A stretch of 64,000 nt of DNA from Grimontia marina (GCF_900060185.1 NZ_FIZY01000030.1:1-64000), one strand, 5' to 3'. Counted from the stretch's first letter, positions 8,890 to 17,748 are shown. Numbers and translations: made by a program. The notes: a model not told the origin generated them from the letters alone.

Positions 8890-10197
8890 ATGAACAAAAT
8901 TCTAGCAGGTGCAGCGCTGAGTGCCTGTTTAGCGGCCCCGGCGTTTGCGAAAAATCACGTCGTGGGTGGCTATTTTGCAGACTGGCAATATGCCAATGCT
9001 GATAATCCCTACACTGTGAAAGATATTCCTGCAGACCGGTTGACCCATATTATATATGCGTTCCTCAGCATGTGTGGCCCTCATACTGGTGCATCTGAGC
9101 TCGTTCAACAACAGGTTGCTAAAGCCTGTGAAGGACAGGCTCCGTACTCTGCCATCGTCGTTGATAAAGAAGCAGCTATGGAAATAGATTTCGGCGATGT
9201 TTCTGTCGATGTCCCTTATAAAGGGCACTTTGCTCAGTTAGCCGAGCTTAAGAAAGCGTACCCTGATTTGAAGATCCTGCCCTCATTCGGCGGTTGGACT
9301 ATGTCAGAGCCTTTCCATGCGATGGCAAAAGACGATGCCAGTATTAAGCAGTTCGCGAAATCTGCTGTTGCTTTGATCGCTGAATACGACTTTTTTGATG
9401 GTATCGATCTGGACTGGGAATACCCTGGCGGTGGCGGCTTAACGACATCTCCTTGGAACCCGGAAACTAAGCTGTCAAACGAGGTGAAAACGCAGGAGCG
9501 CGAGGCCTTTACAATATTGGTCACCTTGCTTCGTGACGAACTGGATACATTGTCTGCAGAAACCGGCCGTGAATATGAGCTTTCTACAGCAGTGGGCGTA
9601 GGCCCGAAAGCAGCACAAATCGACTGGGAAGCTGCTGCGCCAAAGCTGACAAATATGTTCGCGATGACGTATGACTTCCTTGGTGGATGGGGTACACAAA
9701 CTGGTCATCTGACGAATCTACATGCGACTGACCGCAGTTGGTGGGGCATGGGGGCCGATGTGTTTATTAATCAGATGATTGAGTTGGGCATTCCGAAAGA
9801 AAAACTGGTGCTTGGAGCTGCATTCTATGGCCGCGGTTGGGAAGGCTCTCAGTTTGATGGCAGCTTACCAACATCTAACTTGGCTTCCGAAAAAGGCGCA
9901 AGCTTTGGTACCGGTGAGCCAGGGTACTTCATGTACTGGGATTTGAAGCAAAATTACACTCCATCTGAAGGTTACCAATACGGCTATGATGAAGCTTCTC
10001 ATGCGCCATATCTTTGGAACCCTGAGAAGAAAGTTTTTATCTCTTTCGAAGATGCGCGTTCAGTGAAAGCGAAAGCGGAATGGGCAAAGCAGAAGGGACT
10101 GGCAGGTGTATTCACTTGGGAGCTCTCTGGTGACCCTGACAACGAGCTGACTTCAGTTATGCATAAGGTGCTGCAGAGCAAAACCGCGAAGAAATAA
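8890..10197 (+). CDS. Secreted GH18 chitinase, catalytic domain only
   Basis: A 435-residue family 18 chitinase that hydrolyses beta-1,4-GlcNAc links with retention through an oxazolinium intermediate. A signal peptide occupies residues 1-20 (cut after AFA). The chain begins with VVGGYFADWQY. The SFGGW strand is at 132-136, and the catalytic DGIDLDWE lies at 170-177 with Glu177 as the acid. Later blocks include MTYDF and the final GVFTWELSGD. There is no chitin-binding module, so it probably works with the LPMO encoded at 59052 or on soluble chitin. The ATG follows AAGGAGATAG. The gene is bracketed by direct repeats: copy A ends 20 nt before the start and copy B begins about 5 nt after the stop. 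Confidence 0.95.
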   Translation: MNKILAGAALSACLAAPAFAKNHVVGGYFADWQYANADNPYTVKDIPADRLTHIIYAFLSMCGPHTGASELVQQQVAKACEGQAPYSAIVVDKEAAMEIDFGDVSVDVPYKGHFAQLAELKKAYPDLKILPSFGGWTMSEPFHAMAKDDASIKQFAKSAVALIAEYDFFDGIDLDWEYPGGGGLTTSPWNPETKLSNEVKTQEREAFTILVTLLRDELDTLSAETGREYELSTAVGVGPKAAQIDWEAAAPKLTNMFAMTYDFLGGWGTQTGHLTNLHATDRSWWGMGADVFINQMIELGIPKEKLVLGAAFYGRGWEGSQFDGSLPTSNLASEKGASFGTGEPGYFMYWDLKQNYTPSEGYQYGYDEASHAPYLWNPEKKVFISFEDARSVKAKAEWAKQKGLAGVFTWELSGDPDNELTSVMHKVLQSKTAKK

Positions 10198-10202
10198 ACA
10201 AG

Positions 10203-10467
10203 TATACCCACGACCTGAAGATGTTCGCATTCAGAGGTCATCAATGCGTTCAATTCGAGGCAAACTTCACGAGGAATAGTGGTTCTATTTCCGTGGGATT
10301 TAACGAAGAAGTAGGCGCATTGAAGGCCTCCCTTCGGACGAGATTGACTGACGCCGTGCTCTTTGTTGTTCTTTTTTGATGGAGATGACTGCACCTACAA
10401 AGGAACGTCGCGATCACAACGCCAGTCAATCTCGGTGAATCCTGTATCTTTAGGTTGTTTGGGTATA
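10203..10467 (+). repeat. Long TATACCC-family repeat, copy B (downstream of the chitinase)
   Basis: It starts TATACCCACGACCTGAAGAT and ends CTTTAGGTTGTTTGGGTATA, so the outer ends are inverted repeats. Internal blocks match copy A (TTCTATTTCCGTGG, TTTAACGAAGAAGTAGGCGC, CCTCCCTTCGGACG). Relative to copy A it carries about 94 extra bases framed by GAGATTGACTG (10340-10350) and CAGTCAATCTC (10423-10433), a perfect 11-bp inverted repeat. Confidence 0.8.
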
Positions 10468-10482
10468 CATTCTTGTTTGTAT

Positions 10483-10509
10483 AACCCGGCGATCTGTCGG
10501 GTTTTTTAT
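10483..10509 (+). terminator. Rho-independent terminator after repeat B
   Basis: AACCCG, a 9-nt loop, CGGGTT, then TTTTATT. It is the first clear terminator downstream of the chitinase and probably ends its transcript, repeat B included. Confidence 0.7.
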
Positions 10510-10717
10510 TTGGGGGTTACCAAGGGTTTCTTTTACTTCCTGTATTCCATATTGCGTTTTCAGTTTAGTGATTCGTCTAGAGGCACCAAGCCATCTGTAA
10601 GCAACACCATCGAATTGCTAAAGAGGATGTCGTATACCTCTTTGATAGAATAAGTATGTGCGTTGCTATATAAGTATTTAAATCAGAAGGATAGAGTGAA
10701 TTCTGGCCGCGTGTCCG

Positions 10718-10760
10718 TGAAAAAGACAAAACCCCGCACAGCGGGGTTTTGTCTTTTTCA
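10718..10760. terminator. Perfect 20-bp stem, bidirectional terminator
   Basis: TGAAAAAGACAAAACCCCGC, loop ACA, then its exact complement. The GC-rich tip followed by GTTTTGTCTTTTT gives a strong terminator shape in both directions. The leftward sugar-dehydrogenase gene ends 257 nt away. The rest of the 500-nt gap (10510-11016) shows a smaller AAAGAGG/CCTCTTT inverted repeat near 10620-10642 and no gene. Confidence 0.75.
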
Positions 10761-11016
10761 GCAAGCAAAGATATCTTTGTTTTTGTTTGTATGCGCTGAC
10801 TATAGTCTGCACGATCACTGGATGTCCAACGCTTCTGTAAGGTTTATTAAATGCTGGGCGGTGTATCACTTTAGTTATGTAATGAAATAAGTTTCACAAA
10901 TTTGTTGGAGACTCTTTTCCAAAACCAAGCTGATTTCTCAGCAGGAACTGAAATCTATGCTTGTAATTTTTTCTTTACACTTTTGTTTTCAAGTGACTGA
11001 AATAAAAGCAAGTTAG

Positions 11017-12138
11017 TCAGTGTTTTGGCGATAACCTTAAAATTTCGCCATTTGAGGAATCTGTTAAGAGATAGATATCACCGTCAGGGGATTCGACCAC
11101 ATCTCTGATGCGCCCATAATTGCCATCCAGTAGCCTTTCTTCACCCATTACCCTGCTATTTTCTATATCCAGCCGAACCAAAAGCCCGAACTTTAGGGAA
11201 CCAAGCAGAATATCGCCTTTCCATTGGTCGAATTTAGCACCAGAAAGCATGTCCATCCCGGAGGGGGCAATTGAAGGAACCCAGTAATGAACAGGTTGCT
11301 CCATGCCTGCCTGCTCAGTGCCTGAACCAATCTTGCTACCCGTACCGTAGTTCACACCATAGGTAATAGTGGGCCAACCATAGTTACTACCTTTTGTTAT
11401 TGGGTTCAGTTCATCACCTCCTTGCGGACCGTGTTCGTGTGTCCAGAGGGTTTTACCGTCATTGTCCAGCGTCATACCCTGAATATTACGGTGACCATAG
11501 GAATAGATCTCCGGGAAGCTATTACTATCGCTAACAAATGGGTTGTCAGCAGGGACTGAGCCATCAAGGTTCAACCGGATAAGAGTGCCAATGTGTGAAT
11601 CATTCTGTTGGGCTTTGTCTCGGTTACCGCGGTCGCCCAGTGCGATAAAAAGATGTTCGTCTGTTGCTAGCAATCTTCCGCCATAGTGACGGCCGCCAGC
11701 CAGTTTAGGCTTTTGGGAAAACAGGAGCGTAACGTGGGAGAGCTTATTGCCATTGAGAATGGCAGAAGACACTGCAGTGCCGGATTTCCGAAAGTCACCG
11801 TCTTCGGAATAGGCTATGTACAGACGTTTTGAGAGCTCAAAATCAGGAGCAAGAGCAAGCCCCAATAAGCCGCCTTGCCCACGATAAACCAGATTCTCAG
11901 GCAAACCTTCAATGTTCGTCATAACACCTTCAGAACTAACGCGCTTGAGAGCGCCATTTCGTTCAGAAACTAGCATGTCACCGTCTGGAAGGAAGACGAG
12001 CGACCAGGGGTGGTTGAGGCCCTGTGCGACGCTGTCTATGGTGAAGGTGTGTTTTTCAGAAGTAATGGTGTCTGCGTTTGCTGCCAAGGGAGCAAAGGTT
12101 GAGAGTATGGCTCCTGCAATGAAGGTTACTATTTTCAT
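11017..12138 (-). CDS. PQQ-dependent soluble aldose/sugar dehydrogenase family protein
   Basis: A secreted six-bladed propeller of the soluble aldose/glucose dehydrogenase family (Asd/YliI type), about 373 residues. The family oxidises aldoses with PQQ and calcium in the periplasm. Visible hallmarks are LNHPWSLVFLPDGDMLVSERNG, GGLLGLALAPDF, GGRLLATDEHLFIALGDRG, YGHRNIQGM, the HEHGPQGGDELN block and SPDGDIYLLTD. The frame opens at GTG 12177, but ATG 12138 gives a clean signal peptide (MKIVTFIAGAILSTFAPLAA) behind GGAAGG and is preferred. It lies 67 nt downstream of the TPR-GGDEF gene on the same strand. No PQQ synthesis gene is in the window. Confidence 0.85.
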   Translation of the reverse strand: MKIVTFIAGAILSTFAPLAANADTITSEKHTFTIDSVAQGLNHPWSLVFLPDGDMLVSERNGALKRVSSEGVMTNIEGLPENLVYRGQGGLLGLALAPDFELSKRLYIAYSEDGDFRKSGTAVSSAILNGNKLSHVTLLFSQKPKLAGGRHYGGRLLATDEHLFIALGDRGNRDKAQQNDSHIGTLIRLNLDGSVPADNPFVSDSNSFPEIYSYGHRNIQGMTLDNDGKTLWTHEHGPQGGDELNPITKGSNYGWPTITYGVNYGTGSKIGSGTEQAGMEQPVHYWVPSIAPSGMDMLSGAKFDQWKGDILLGSLKFGLLVRLDIENSRVMGEERLLDGNYGRIRDVVESPDGDIYLLTDSSNGEILRLSPKH

Positions 12139-12205
12139 TAGGGGGTCCCTTCCATTGTTGTCCGCTTTATCCGTCACCCCTCAATCTTACCTCATGTTGG
12201 TAGCT

Positions 12206-14212
12206 TCACGAGAAATGCTGTGCAAAACGGAATTTCAGTCGGCGCATACCCCGGCTAAGTTGTGAAAACTTATCCGACATTGAAGAGGCGTCTTCTGCTG
12301 CCTGCTCCGTACTGTTGTCTGAACTGTTTTGGCCGCTACTTTCTACACGGTTTCGTCCATTTTGCTTTGCTCGGTAAAGCAGCTTATCAACCTCACTGTA
12401 AATGTCGGACAGTGACTGATTGGAATCCACCGCTGATACACCGAAACTGGCAGTGACACTGAACTCATCACCCTGCTCTGTCATGAACGAAAGTTCACTA
12501 ATACGCGTACGCAAATCCTCCGCAATCAACTGAGCTTGCTCTAGGTGGCTGCTTGGAAGTAGAAGCATAAATTCTTCACCACCGACGCGGGAGCAGATAT
12601 CGTTCCGGCGTAGGTTGTTTTTAAACAGTTCTGCAATACCGGTAAGCACTTTATCGCCAACGGGATGACCATGAGTGTCATTCACTTTCTTGAAGTGGTC
12701 GACATCAAGCAGCAAACAGCAAACAGGATCACTATCGTTTTCCATCCCTGACTTCAAGATATCGAGTTGGGAGCTTAGATAACGTCGGTTGTACAGGCCT
12801 GTCAGGCTGTCTGTGTTGGCGATTTTTCCCCAGCGCGCACGTCGGCGGTTAATCCATAGTGCTGCCAATGTAGCGACCACAGTGGCTAGGACACCTGCTA
12901 CAACCAGTACATTTAGGTATTCTACTTTGTCTTCATTGGTTTTTAGCTCAAGTGTCTGCAGAACGTTATTCCAACTCAAGTGTTGGTTCTCTGCCTTGAG
13001 TTTTTCCAGATTGAAGAGCATTTGTTGGCGTTCGAGATTATCTACCTGCTCATCTGCGCTGAAGTTATTAAAGCGGTTCTGGTAATCCAATAGGGTCAGG
13101 TAGGCATTTTTGTAGTCTCCAAGACCAAAGTGCGCTTTTGATGCTACCAAGTACAAGTCAATCTCGGTGCGATAAAGGCGCGCGAGTTCTGTCTGTCCCG
13201 TAATAAGGGGAGTCACCAGGTCAATGGCTCCCTGAAAGTTTCCGCTTAAGAGGCTTTGATTAGCTTTCAGGTAGTTGTATTTGCTGATGTAGTAGCGAAT
13301 GGTTTCGCGCTGACGTAAAGCATCAGTTTGCTTGAGGTAGCGGGCCATGCTTTTAGTGTCACCGGATTGCAGCAAGAGATCGGCGATTTGGAGGTTGATG
13401 CGGAAACGGTGGGAACCATCACCTAATATCTGAGCAATCTGCAGTGCCTGCTTATATTCAAGTAAAGCCTGCTTTTTGTCGCCTTGCTTTTTAGCCAACT
13501 CCGCCATATCGAGCTTAACCAGGAGTTGATTGAACGACATCTTTCGCTCACGGAAGAACTGATAAGACTTGTCGAGTAGGAGGGAAGCTTTATCGAATCC
13601 ATTCAGCTTAACCAGTGTGCCACCCAGACTTGACGCAATGCGTTCAACCAATAGGGCATCTTGCGTGGCTTTAGCCGCTTCCAACGAGCTCATAAACGCC
13701 GCCATGGAAACGTCGTAATCGTTCTGTGCTTTGTAGGCTTCACCTTTAACCAAAAGGATCTCTGCAGTCACTGATGGGTTATTCAGCTTCTTAGACTCTG
13801 AGAGTAAATTATCTAATTGGTCGAGCACCAAGGCTTCTTCACCTTGAAGAATTCGCGCTTGTCCAAGTCGAAGCTGCATCAGATAGAGATCCGCCTTTAA
13901 AAGCGGGTCGTTTTTCGCCAATTCGATACCACTGTTTGCTGCTGTGATAGCGCTTTCTGGGTCGTTCAGTAAAAGATCAACTGTGGCCTTTTGCAGGTAA
14001 TACCGAACCAGAAGAGGCAGCGGTTGGTTTTGTTTCAGCTCGACTTTTTCTAACTCACTGAGTAGGGCCCGAGCTTTTATTGGAACAGAATAAAGGATTG
14101 ACTGAACGCCGCTAAGCGTCTTCTCGAAAGACTGTGTTTTCTCCACAGAAGCATGTGTTATCCCGGAAAAAATAGCGAAGAATAAAAAGAGGGTTTTTAG
14201 TATTTTTTGCAT
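12206..14212 (-). CDS. TPR-repeat transmembrane diguanylate cyclase (GGDEF)
   Basis: A protein of about 668 residues. It has a signal peptide (MQKILKTLFLFFAIFSGITHA), a long periplasmic array of TPR-like helices (about residues 30-410), a coiled-coil-like stretch, one membrane segment (YLNVLVVAGVLATVVATLAALWI) and a cytoplasmic GGDEF domain. The active-site loop is GGEEF, a permitted variant. It is preceded by LTGLYNRRYL and DVDHFKKVNDTHGHPVGD, so the domain should make cyclic-di-GMP from GTP. I see no RxxD inhibitory site immediately upstream. The frame opens 5 codons earlier, but the ATG at 14212 has GGAAGC ahead of it. The TPR part probably senses a periplasmic partner. The sugar dehydrogenase gene follows by 67 nt. 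Confidence 0.9.
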   Translation of the reverse strand: MQKILKTLFLFFAIFSGITHASVEKTQSFEKTLSGVQSILYSVPIKARALLSELEKVELKQNQPLPLLVRYYLQKATVDLLLNDPESAITAANSGIELAKNDPLLKADLYLMQLRLGQARILQGEEALVLDQLDNLLSESKKLNNPSVTAEILLVKGEAYKAQNDYDVSMAAFMSSLEAAKATQDALLVERIASSLGGTLVKLNGFDKASLLLDKSYQFFRERKMSFNQLLVKLDMAELAKKQGDKKQALLEYKQALQIAQILGDGSHRFRINLQIADLLLQSGDTKSMARYLKQTDALRQRETIRYYISKYNYLKANQSLLSGNFQGAIDLVTPLITGQTELARLYRTEIDLYLVASKAHFGLGDYKNAYLTLLDYQNRFNNFSADEQVDNLERQQMLFNLEKLKAENQHLSWNNVLQTLELKTNEDKVEYLNVLVVAGVLATVVATLAALWINRRRARWGKIANTDSLTGLYNRRYLSSQLDILKSGMENDSDPVCCLLLDVDHFKKVNDTHGHPVGDKVLTGIAELFKNNLRRNDICSRVGGEEFMLLLPSSHLEQAQLIAEDLRTRISELSFMTEQGDEFSVTASFGVSAVDSNQSLSDIYSEVDKLLYRAKQNGRNRVESSGQNSSDNSTEQAAEDASSMSDKFSQLSRGMRRLKFRFAQHFS

Positions 14213-14488
14213 TGGTGAAGCTTCCATGTTCGACTTAGCTAAGCGTCAACTCGTCGTTTTTTTTTGTTCTAGTCCAAGTTGAGCTCAATGAAGGGAAAAC
14301 AATATATTGAGCCAGTTTTCGCACTTAGAATACCCAACGCATTATAAGGACTTTGTATTAATTTTGAGCCGAATGTATGAACTTCCTATCGGTCGTTAGA
14401 TGAGCGTAGGTAGTCATAGCTGGTTTTGCCTGAGAGGAAATAGACTCGTATCGAGGAGAGTACTGTTACATAGTGCAGCAGTAGTTAT

Positions 14489-14521
14489 ACAAACCGCTGT
14501 GAAAATCATCACCAAAGTAAC
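14489..14521 (-). repeat. Degenerate end of the TAGGGTC MITE-like element
   Basis: CAAACCGCTGTGAAAATCAT followed by CACCAAAGTAAC closely matches the right end of the complete element at 42048-42208. The terminal GGTCAACAG bases are damaged and no left end is recognisable. It lies in the 424-nt gap between the DUF2960-like and GGDEF genes, which otherwise shows only the terminator at 14592. Confidence 0.4.
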
Positions 14522-14591
14522 GTTTGAATATGAGCTGGCAGACAGGTACTAAGGTCTGATCAGAAAGGTTAAAGGTTACTTCACAGAAACT

Positions 14592-14616
14592 AAAAAGGCG
14601 ATGAAAGCGCCTTTTT
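14592..14616. terminator. Terminator downstream of the DUF2960-like gene
   Basis: AAAAAGGCG, loop ATGAAAG, CGCCTTTTT. The stem is symmetric with T-runs in both directions. It ends the leftward gene at 14637. Confidence 0.85.
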
Positions 14617-14636
14617 GCTGGGTATTCCTGTAGATA

Positions 14637-14900
14637 TCAGCGTTTGTCCTTGATGGACTCCGCTTCTTTTTTCAGCAAAGTGATTTTGCCAAAACCCAAT
14701 TTACTGAAGTAGCTGTCTCTGTGATTTTTCACTGCTTTACCATCAGCCACCATTTCCAACTGAAGCTCCATTTTCAGGAATGCAGTTAGATCGATACCCT
14801 CTGCTTCCGCGGCGGCTTCATGCGGCGAGCGATGCTTCTGGTAAGAAAAGGTAATCACTTTGGTTTCGCCTTTATAGACATATTGAAGTTGGCGCGACAT
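14637..14900 (-). CDS. Small DUF2960-like protein
   Basis: About 87 residues, small and soluble. The opening MSRQLQYVYKGETKVITFSY, then HRSPHEAAAEAEGID and the FLKMELQLEM helix, resemble my memory of DUF2960, a family of unknown function found in marine gammaproteobacteria. I cannot confirm this without a search. The frame is open upstream to 14957, but those residues look like read-through of non-coding sequence; the internal ATG at 14900 (or 14912) gives the family-like start. The PhoD-like gene ends 80 nt upstream on the same strand. Confidence 0.6.
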   Translation of the reverse strand: MSRQLQYVYKGETKVITFSYQKHRSPHEAAAEAEGIDLTAFLKMELQLEMVADGKAVKNHRDSYFSKLGFGKITLLKKEAESIKDKR

Positions 14901-14980
14901 ATCAGCACTCATTGCTAAGGAAATGGGGAGCGGAGTATTTCTTACTGGCCTCACCAAGTCAATCCCAATGGGGGAAATCG

Positions 14981-16897
14981 TCAGCGCGAGAGGTCGGCGC
15001 TGGGGAACTCTTCCTCTTTATCTGTGTCCTCGCAAGGGTGGAAGGCCACACGTGTTCCTTTGCCGGTGAGAAGACCAATGTATTTAGGTGCGCCGTCCTG
15101 ATCGAGCTTTACAACACCCACGGCACTTTGGTTGACGAGGAGTCCGGGACCGCCATTATCCGGCTTGCGGCGCTCGATGCGCATGCGTTTTCTTCGGGTA
15201 AAAACGTTGAGCGGGGATTCTGGCCAGAATAGCTTTCTGTCCAGCCATTCAAAAATCGACAGAAACGGTTCAGGGAACTGATTCCTGAAACCACTACAGG
15301 TGATTTGCCAGATGCGAGGGCTGCTTTTCCGAAAACGCATACGAACATCATATGCAAAGGAGTAATGCACGTCACCAGAAAGGATCACAAAGTTCTTTGG
15401 TGTCTTGGGATGTTTAAAGATGTTTAACAGAGCATTCGCTGAACCAGGGTGAGCCATCCAGTTTTCCGAATCTGTGGCGAGTGGATGGCCCAGAAAGGTC
15501 ACAATACGCTGGATAGTTTCAATGAACTTCACACCAAACATGGGGGCAGGTGAGACCACCACCACTGCATCGTTATTGAAAACATCTTGTTGGAAGTCCA
15601 TTAGAGATTCCCAGTCCATTAGACCTGATGGCTTGTTATAGCTTGACTCAGAGCGCCAACGCCGTGTTCGGGTATCGACCACCACCACTTTGGGCGTGGT
15701 GGGAATAGTGTAATGCCATTGCTCAAAATGGTGCGTCACTTGAGTCATAGCGTAAAAAGTGGCTGGATCCGGTGAATCAAGAAAAGTCTGTAAAGGCGTC
15801 CAGAAGTCTTGGGTAAAGGCTTTTGGTTGGTTTCCCCAGCCCTGGCAGAAAAAGTAGGCCATCATGGCGTTGGTGATAATGCCTTGGGCGAACGCCGAGT
15901 TGTTGACCGCGCGCTCCCAGCCAACGGTGAGGTTAAAATCATCCGTGACGTTATGGTCGTCGAAAATCATATAGGTCGGAATATGAGCAAACAGTCTTCG
16001 CAGGTGGACCAAACCAGTGCGGAAGCGTGCTAATTCTGCCAGCTCAATATCCCACCTTTTCTGAAGCTCCTGGGAAAGGGTGGGAACTGTTTTCTCAATT
16101 TCAATGTGCTGCCACAATTCCGGTGACCACACCAGCATGTACATTGCAATAAACTCATTGAAGCTGATGAGATGATTTTCAGTGGTGCGGGAACTGAAAA
16201 CCGGCTCAGGTTTGGCTTTGAAAAGCCGCTTTATTAACCCGTGGTTAATATCGCTGAATGGCAGTATCTGGGTGCGGCTGTAATAAGGCGTTTTGTCTGG
16301 CGATAATTCACTGCACCAGCGAATATTATCCCCTTCCATCTCCTGATTCTTCATACCCAGTAGACTGATAGTCTGTCGAATAGCAGACATTAAAGGGCCG
16401 CAAACGTCGTCGGCATAGATCTGATCGCCAGTCATGATCAGCAAATTTGCCCGCTTTTCTACAGGTGTGTCTTCGTGGCTTATATCGAGCGCTGCCAAGG
16501 CATCTTCACAATGGTGGTGAGGGTGGCGGCAGGAGCCGTGTGCGATGTGTTCTGCTCTTGAGGGAATGACAAACGTTGGGCGGGATTCATCGCCATACAG
16601 AACCCCCTCCAGTGATGAGAGCATTGAATGACCGTCGAGGACGATGTCGTATTGAAGCGGCGTGTCGACGAGGAAGGGAGCATCGCCTTTAAATTGTGCC
16701 ATCACTATATAGCAATGATCGCCAAGTTGGATCTGTTTTTGGTCGGCAAAGTTAGCCTCATAAAATGCGTCGTCCTGCTCAGCTTGGTACAAAGTAAAAT
16801 CTGCTGTAAGAGGCTTAGAGGTAACTGCCCAAATACAGACCTCATCTTGGGTTGTCCTCCTCAATATAGGTCCGGCTAGAAAAACAGGTAACACCAC
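14981..16897 (-). CDS. PhoD-like metallophosphatase
   Basis: A 638-residue protein of the PhoD-like (alkaline phosphatase D/calcineurin-like) family. It shows the N-terminal AGPILRRTTQDEVCIWAV strand domain and then metal-site motifs: HGSCRHPHH, LIMTGDQIYADDV (Asp ligands), MIFDDHNVTDDF and VILSGDVHYSFAYD (His ligands). No signal peptide is seen, unlike Bacillus PhoD, so this cytoplasmic form may act on other phosphoesters. The start is one of two consecutive GTG codons (16897); no ATG fits the conserved N-terminus. The C-terminal 40 residues are charged and family-specific. Confidence 0.85.
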   Translation of the reverse strand: MVLPVFLAGPILRRTTQDEVCIWAVTSKPLTADFTLYQAEQDDAFYEANFADQKQIQLGDHCYIVMAQFKGDAPFLVDTPLQYDIVLDGHSMLSSLEGVLYGDESRPTFVIPSRAEHIAHGSCRHPHHHCEDALAALDISHEDTPVEKRANLLIMTGDQIYADDVCGPLMSAIRQTISLLGMKNQEMEGDNIRWCSELSPDKTPYYSRTQILPFSDINHGLIKRLFKAKPEPVFSSRTTENHLISFNEFIAMYMLVWSPELWQHIEIEKTVPTLSQELQKRWDIELAELARFRTGLVHLRRLFAHIPTYMIFDDHNVTDDFNLTVGWERAVNNSAFAQGIITNAMMAYFFCQGWGNQPKAFTQDFWTPLQTFLDSPDPATFYAMTQVTHHFEQWHYTIPTTPKVVVVDTRTRRWRSESSYNKPSGLMDWESLMDFQQDVFNNDAVVVVSPAPMFGVKFIETIQRIVTFLGHPLATDSENWMAHPGSANALLNIFKHPKTPKNFVILSGDVHYSFAYDVRMRFRKSSPRIWQITCSGFRNQFPEPFLSIFEWLDRKLFWPESPLNVFTRRKRMRIERRKPDNGGPGLLVNQSAVGVVKLDQDGAPKYIGLLTGKGTRVAFHPCEDTDKEEEFPSADLSR

Positions 16898-17008
16898 AAG
16901 ATAACTCGACTTTATTGTCTATTACCTCCACTTTACGCGCTCTATGAGAGGATTTGTAGCAGTGGAAATGTAAAGTCTTGCAAATAAGTTAAGTAGACCA
17001 CCGGTTCA

Positions 17009-17620
17009 TCAATCCGATATACCTCTATCAGATAGGATGTTCGCACCATTGCCCTTTGCTTTAGCGAGCCACTGAGCAGCAACCTCACTTTCACCGATAT
17101 CACGTAGCGCTGAGGAAAGTGCAACCTGTGCCTGCACATGATCCTGACGGGCAGCAAGGCTTAAAAAGTAGATGCCTTTTTCTATGTCTTTGTCTGTAAT
17201 AAAGCCATTAAATAGCATTTGACCTAGCGCGTATTGCTCGACAGGGCTATTGCAAAGCGCGAGATCAAGCACCCATTTGAATTCGTCGTAATCGACCCCA
17301 TTCGACAGTTGTTCGCTGTGATAAATGCTGCTATTTATCAGCGTGTCTTTCTGAGGGGGGGCACTACAGAAATCGATGTAAAGAGTAGAAAGCTCAAAAA
17401 CGGCGCTGTCATTCACTCCTCTTAGAAAATAGGGATAGGCATCTGCACAGTTTTCGGTGGGGTACTGGCTACGCTGAAGGTGTTGCCAGCCACGATAGAA
17501 GTCACTTTCTAAAAATGCATCAGAATAGTTAGCCAGCGTAGGGCAGCTCGCGTTGGCAAATTCCGTTTCTTCAGAGCAAGCTGTGATGGTGACCAACAGC
17601 GCGGGAAGTAACCACTTCAT
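17009..17620 (-). CDS. Sel1-repeat-like lipoprotein
   Basis: A 203-residue lipoprotein. Its short signal (MKWLLPALLVTITAC) ends in a lipobox-like ITAC with Cys15 as the expected lipidated residue. The C-terminal half carries a Sel1/TPR-like pair (YALGQMLFNGF, then KGIYFLSLAARQDHVQAQVAL). Six or so further Cys suggest periplasmic disulfides. Sel1 proteins are usually scaffolds. The AAAAGGA ribosome binding site, 7 nt before the ATG, lies inside a 10-bp hairpin stem (17628-17660), so translation may be controlled by that structure. Function is unknown. Confidence 0.7.
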   Translation of the reverse strand: MKWLLPALLVTITACSEETEFANASCPTLANYSDAFLESDFYRGWQHLQRSQYPTENCADAYPYFLRGVNDSAVFELSTLYIDFCSAPPQKDTLINSSIYHSEQLSNGVDYDEFKWVLDLALCNSPVEQYALGQMLFNGFITDKDIEKGIYFLSLAARQDHVQAQVALSSALRDIGESEVAAQWLAKAKGNGANILSDRGISD

Positions 17621-17627
17621 ACTTCGT

Positions 17628-17660
17628 TCCTTTTACAGCACTGGGTTGAGTGTAAAAGGA
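17628..17660 (-). promoter_or_regulatory. Hairpin sequestering the Shine-Dalgarno of the Sel1-like gene
   Basis: On the minus strand: TCCTTTTACA, a 13-nt loop, TGTAAAAGGA, then ACGAAGT and the ATG. The stem is a perfect 10 bp. Its 3' arm contains the AAAAGGA ribosome binding site, so the site is paired when the hairpin forms. It is AU-rich enough to melt with modest heating or by binding of a factor. There is no U-run, which argues against a terminator. Confidence 0.6.
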
Positions 17661-17748
17661 GTGGCATATACGTTGCTTTCCCATCATTGAGAAACAACAG
17701 AGGAAATTGACCGCACATTGTACGGCCAATTGATGTAGAAATTCGGCT

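Noticed and set aside
10363..10890. Several short frames downstream of the chitinase
   Set aside because: They run through repeat B and the 20-bp palindrome, with no plausible start signals or protein-like composition.
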